Positions 14,293 through 17,047 of a stretch of 17,047 nt of DNA are shown one piece after another (position 1 is the first letter of the stretch; the number at the start of each line of letters is the position of its first letter). The position numbers were made by a program, and so were the translations under genes. Source of the DNA: an uncultured Haloferula sp. (GTDB taxonomy: Bacteria; Verrucomicrobiota; Verrucomicrobiae; Verrucomicrobiales; Akkermansiaceae); contig CAMLOZ010000011.1 of assembly GCA_946481625.1 (NCBI GenBank), positions 1-17,047 on the forward strand. The letters are read 5' to 3'. The notes below the pieces were generated by a model that worked only from the letters and a program-made list of their open reading frames with translations, had not been told where the DNA came from and did not search any database.

Positions 14293-14486
14293 GCACCCCT
14301 TTCCACGGGGACGCAAACGGACTCTCGGGGTGAATCATTGTCATCCCGGGATCGGAAATTGCCCGCTCAGAACCAAAACCACTGCGCCCGCGCCGTGATC
14401 GGTGGATCGGGGGCGGGGAATCCGCTGTGAGGATGCCTTCGCCTACGTGACCAGAAACAAGACCACGCGGCATCGGACAACTGAGG

Positions 14487-14514
14487 TGCAACGTGCATCT
14501 CCCTCTGCGTTGCA
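14487..14514. repeat. 7-bp inverted repeat in the rhomboid/DUF5060 intergenic region
   Basis: TGCAACG (14487-14493) and CGTTGCA (14508-14514) are exact inverted repeats separated by 14 bases. The left half also forms TGCA-ACG-TGCA (14487-14497). The region lies between divergent genes, where regulator binding sites are expected. No regulator is identified. Confidence 0.35.
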
Positions 14515-14533
14515 GCATGCGCCATCAGAGCGC

Positions 14534-14551
14534 GCCGCCAATATTGGCGGC
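14534..14551. promoter_or_regulatory. Perfect 18-bp palindrome, candidate operator
   Basis: GCCGCCAATATTGGCGGC is a perfect palindrome with no spacer. It sits directly upstream of a candidate -35 element (14553), so a dimeric activator or repressor could bind there. The bound factor cannot be named. Confidence 0.5.
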
Positions 14552-14552
14552 A

Positions 14553-14582
14553 ACGACATGAAGACTCCGCGATTCATTTAAT
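14553..14582 (+). promoter_or_regulatory. Candidate promoter for the DUF5060 gene
   Basis: ACGACA (14553-14558, 4 of 6 match to -35) and TTTAAT (14577-14582, 5 of 6 match to -10) are separated by 18 bases. The A+T-rich -10 is notable in GC-rich DNA. Transcription would begin near 14589 and leave a leader of about 300 bases before the ATG at 14893. Confidence 0.35.
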
Positions 14583-14640
14583 TTCAGCGACTCGCGACTG
14601 AGAAAGGGGGAGCGGGCACATTGCGTGCAATAAGAGAGTT

Positions 14641-14773
14641 GTGGTCGATGCCCGGTGGACGCCACCGGGACTGATCAAAAGCGGCGGACCAAATGCCACG
14701 ACCACGGCGGGGAAACCCGTGCCTCTAACAAGCCAACCCTGCGGCGTACCGCCGGTAGGGATGGAAGGCTGTT
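14641..14773 (+). ncRNA. Candidate structured leader RNA, family not recognised
   Basis: Several stems can form in order. GTGGTCG (14641-14647) pairs with CGACCAC (14699-14705), enclosing the hairpin CCCGGTGG/CCACCGGG (14651-14658 with 14662-14669, loop ACG). GGC-GGG-GAAA-CCC-gt-GCC (14706-14723) has a GNRA-type GAAA loop. A long imperfect hairpin at 14727-14773 pairs AACA(a)GCC with GGCTGTT, CCCT with AGGG, and CGGCG with CGCCG around TAC. I cannot match it to a known riboswitch or small RNA family. Position and strand suggest a cis-acting leader of the DUF5060 gene; a free-standing small RNA is also possible. GC-rich DNA forms stems by chance, so this needs covariation support. Confidence 0.4.
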
Positions 14774-14830
14774 GTCCTCTTGCATCACCCCCAACTTCAT
14801 CACCACCCGAATCAGGCTCCCGACTCCCGG

Positions 14831-14879
14831 GGATCTCCAGATCCGTGAAGTTTCAAAACCCGCCTCCGTGAAAACTTCA
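14831..14879 (+). promoter_or_regulatory. Inverted repeats immediately before the DUF5060 start codon
   Basis: GGATCT-CC-AGATCC (14831-14844) is a palindrome with 6-bp arms. It is followed by TGAAGTTT (14846-14853) and AAACTTCA (14872-14879), exact 8-bp arms with an 18-base loop. TCCGTGAA is also directly repeated (14842-14849 and 14865-14872). The second hairpin ends 13 bases before the ATG and could influence ribosome access. Confidence 0.4.
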
Positions 14880-14892
14880 TCGATCCGATCCC

Positions 14893-17047
14893 ATGAAACG
14901 CTTCGCATTCCTTATTGCCGCGATCCTGGCGGCATCTAACGCTTCGGGAGCCTCCATCAGTGGAGAATTGAAGAAGTGGCACAAGGTCACGCTCGCCTTT
15001 GACGGGCCTAACACCAGCGAAACGGCGACGCCGAATCCCTTCACGAACTACCGCCTCGACGTGACCTTCCATCATGCCGGTAGCGGAAAGACCTATCTCG
15101 TCCCAGGCTACTACGCGGCCGACGGCAACGCCGCGAACACCTCCGCAACTTCAGGCAATGTCTGGAAGGCCCACTTCGCTCCCGACGAAACCGGACCCTG
15201 GACCTACGAAGCATCCTTCCGGACCGGCTCGAACGTGGCCGTGGCCGATAGCCCTGGCTCGGGAAGCAGTGCCGGTTTCTTCGATGGCGACAGCGGCAGT
15301 TTCACGATCGGTGCGACCGACAAGACGGGCCGGGACTTCCGTGGCAAGGGCAGGCTCCGCTATGTCGGCAAGCATCACCTGCAATTCGCGGAGACCGGCG
15401 AGTACTTCATGAAGGCGGGCGTGGACGCCCCGGAGAACCTGCTGGCCTATGCCGACATCGACGGCGAATTCAAGAGCGACGGCCGCGAGGACGATTTGGT
15501 CAAGGATTGGCAACCCCACGTCCAGGACTGGAACAGCGGCGATCCCGTCTGGCAGAGCGGCAAAGGCAAAGGTCTGATCGGCGCGATCAACTACCTCGCC
15601 GAAGAAGGCCTGAACTCCTTCTCCTTCCTCACCATGAACATCAACGGGGACGACAAGAACGTCTATCCCTACACGACCTATGCCGAGCGGCTGCGCATGG
15701 ACGTCTCGAAACTGGACCAATGGGAAATCCTTTTCGAACACGGCACGCGCAAGGGGATGTATCTCCATTTCAAGACCCAGGAGACCGAGAACGAATTGCT
15801 CCTGGACAGCGGCAATCTGGGCACCCAACGGAAACTTTACTATCGCGAGCTGATCGCCCGCTTCGGTCATAACCTCGCCCTGAACTGGAACCTCGGGGAG
15901 GAAATCAACGACGCGACGACCTCGCAGAAAGTCGCATGGGCCGAGTACTTCCACGATACCGATCCCTACCATCACCACCTCGTGATTCACAACGGTGACA
16001 GCCATTACGAGCTGATGGGAAGCGCCTCGAAGCTGACCGGTTTCTCCCGGCAGATGAACGCGTCGGACTTCACCGACACCTTCGGCGACATCAAGAACTA
16101 CGTCGATCGTTCGGACATCGCCGGCAAGCCGTGGGTGGTCGCCGCCGATGAACCGGGCGACGCCCAATACAGCCTCCGCCCCGACAGCAATCCCGGCAGC
16201 AGCCATACCAATGCCCGCAGGGATGCACTATGGGCGACCATCATGGCCGGTGGTGCCGGCATAGAGTTCTATTTCGGCTATGCCTTGGAGCACTCGGATC
16301 TCACCTGCAACGATTTCAGGAGCCGCGATTCCTTCTGGCCCTACTGCCGGCACGCCGTGTCCTTCTTCGAGGGCAACGACATTCCTTTCCAGGACATGTC
16401 GAATGCGAACTCGCTCGTGAGCAGCAGCGGCAGCAACGGCAACCGCTGCCTGGTGAAGCCCGGCGACACCTACCTCGTCCAATTGCGCTCAGGCGGCTCG
16501 CACACCCTGGATCTCTCCGGCCAAAGCGGCAACTATCAGGTGCGCTGGCTCGATCCCCGGAACGGCGGCGCTCTCATCAGCGGCCCGACCCTGAGCGGCG
16601 GAGGAACACGCAGTCTCGGTTCTCCCCCCAACTCCACGACGGAGGACTGGATCGCCTTGGTCGAATCGACCTCCGGCACGCCGGCCAACGAAGCTCCCGT
16701 GGTGAGCGCGGGCCCGGACAAGTCCGCCGTGCTTTCGGGCTCCTCCGTGAGCGTTTCCTTGGACGGCTCTGCGTCGGATGACGGCTTGCCCGCGGGCTCC
16801 ACCCTTTCCCGCACGTGGAGCCGCATCAGCGGCCCCGCGGCGGTGAGCTTCGCGAACGCCTCGTCGGCGGTCACCACGGCCGGCTTTACCACCGCGGGCA
16901 CCTATGTCCTGCGATTGACCGCAACGGATGGCAACCTCAGCGCCTCCGATGAAATGACGGTAACCATCAGCACCGGCGGCGGAGGAGGCGGCAGCACGGC
17001 CTTCGGAGCACTGCAGGATGCCTTCACGCAAAACGGGAGCAACGTGA
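14893..17047 (+). CDS. Secreted DUF5060/PKD putative glycoside hydrolase (partial, runs off window)
   Basis: The frame is open from ATG 14893 to the window end, giving at least 718 residues, with no stop seen. A signal peptide (MKRFAFLIAAILAASNASGA) is followed by a DUF5060 beta-sandwich (about 20-138) and a TIM-barrel-like region (about 147-480) introduced by FRGKGRLRYVG. Possible catalytic acids are E336/E337 in NWNLGEEIND and E420 in AADEPGD. A beta domain resembling the putative collagen-binding domain of collagenase-like proteins (about 537-590, YQVRWLDPRNGG) comes next, then a PKD-like domain (about 599-693) from NEAPVVSAGPDKS to TVTIS. A Gly-rich linker then leads into an unseen C-terminal part. 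The family suggests extracellular polysaccharide breakdown; the substrate is unknown. No Shine-Dalgarno sequence is evident. The long structured leader suggests regulated expression. Confidence 0.85.
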   Translation, partial: MKRFAFLIAAILAASNASGASISGELKKWHKVTLAFDGPNTSETATPNPFTNYRLDVTFHHAGSGKTYLVPGYYAADGNAANTSATSGNVWKAHFAPDETGPWTYEASFRTGSNVAVADSPGSGSSAGFFDGDSGSFTIGATDKTGRDFRGKGRLRYVGKHHLQFAETGEYFMKAGVDAPENLLAYADIDGEFKSDGREDDLVKDWQPHVQDWNSGDPVWQSGKGKGLIGAINYLAEEGLNSFSFLTMNINGDDKNVYPYTTYAERLRMDVSKLDQWEILFEHGTRKGMYLHFKTQETENELLLDSGNLGTQRKLYYRELIARFGHNLALNWNLGEEINDATTSQKVAWAEYFHDTDPYHHHLVIHNGDSHYELMGSASKLTGFSRQMNASDFTDTFGDIKNYVDRSDIAGKPWVVAADEPGDAQYSLRPDSNPGSSHTNARRDALWATIMAGGAGIEFYFGYALEHSDLTCNDFRSRDSFWPYCRHAVSFFEGNDIPFQDMSNANSLVSSSGSNGNRCLVKPGDTYLVQLRSGGSHTLDLSGQSGNYQVRWLDPRNGGALISGPTLSGGGTRSLGSPPNSTTEDWIALVESTSGTPANEAPVVSAGPDKSAVLSGSSVSVSLDGSASDDGLPAGSTLSRTWSRISGPAAVSFANASSAVTTAGFTTAGTYVLRLTATDGNLSASDEMTVTISTGGGGGGSTAFGALQDAFTQNGSNV

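Larger units (their letters stand above)
14293..14892. other. 600-base intergenic region between divergent genes
   Basis: No convincing protein-coding frame lies here. From left to right it holds the rhomboid 5' region with an AAAGGGG Shine-Dalgarno, an unremarkable stretch to about 14480, a 7-bp inverted repeat, the 18-bp palindrome, a candidate plus-strand promoter, the stem-rich leader (14641-14773) and the hairpins before ATG 14893. A short plus-strand frame starting GTG at 14641 overlaps the stems and has Pro/Ser/Gly-rich translation without recognisable features, so it is not called. Confidence 0.7.

Noticed and set aside
13444..14430. 328-codon open frame on the plus strand
   Set aside because: Opposite the rhomboid gene, whose catalytic Ser and His motifs and Shine-Dalgarno settle the coding strand.
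14620..14631. ATTGC-GT-GCAAT as a hairpin of the leader RNA
   Set aside because: A two-base loop cannot form a stable RNA hairpin as written; it may be chance or a DNA site.
14641..14871. 76-codon frame starting with GTG in the intergenic region
   Set aside because: Its translation is Pro/Ser/Gly-rich without motifs, it overlaps the potential RNA stems, and it lacks a ribosome binding site.

Overview
This 17 kb window is GC-rich, densely coding chromosomal DNA, with 14 protein-coding genes, 13 of them complete. There are no tRNA or rRNA genes, transposons or CRISPR arrays. The gene content suggests a Verrucomicrobiota bacterium of the Luteolibacter/Haloferula type. The pointers are a DUF5069 protein, a Bat operon with fused genes, weak Shine-Dalgarno sites and a large secreted DUF5060 protein. 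This placement is inference from gene families and style, not from a phylogenetic marker.

Layout: (1) 1-205 is a non-coding left edge with a cluster of inverted and direct repeats and a good promoter. (2) 206-2015 holds a lysine 2,3-aminomutase-type radical SAM enzyme and a small DUF5069 protein. (3) 2177-10865 is a complete Bat (aerotolerance-type) operon: MoxR AAA+ ATPase, DUF58 protein, DUF4381-like membrane protein, BatA, a BatB-BatC fusion and a BatD-BatE fusion. A secreted cyclophilin follows, and then a strong intrinsic terminator at 10885-10918. (4) 10982-13388 is a phospholipid/membrane operon, plsY-gpsA-dedA. (5) A rhomboid protease lies convergent to it on the minus strand (13423-14292). 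(6) 14293-14892 is a 600-base intergenic region with a perfect 18-bp palindrome, a candidate promoter and a long leader rich in potential stem-loops. (7) 14893 to the right edge is an open-ended secreted DUF5060/PKD protein, cut by the window end.

How the genes work together: in the Bat block MoxR and the DUF58 protein form the usual chaperone pair, while BatA, BatBC and BatDE form a membrane/periplasmic complex of vWA, TPR, Ig-like and SH3 modules. Spacings of 5 and 15 nt and two ATGA overlaps show tight translational coupling. GpsA makes the sn-glycerol-3-phosphate that PlsY acylates, and DedA is a membrane transporter-family protein coupled to them. The most unusual region is the intergenic leader before the DUF5060 gene, which could hold an undescribed cis-acting RNA. 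No wholly new multi-gene system is evident.
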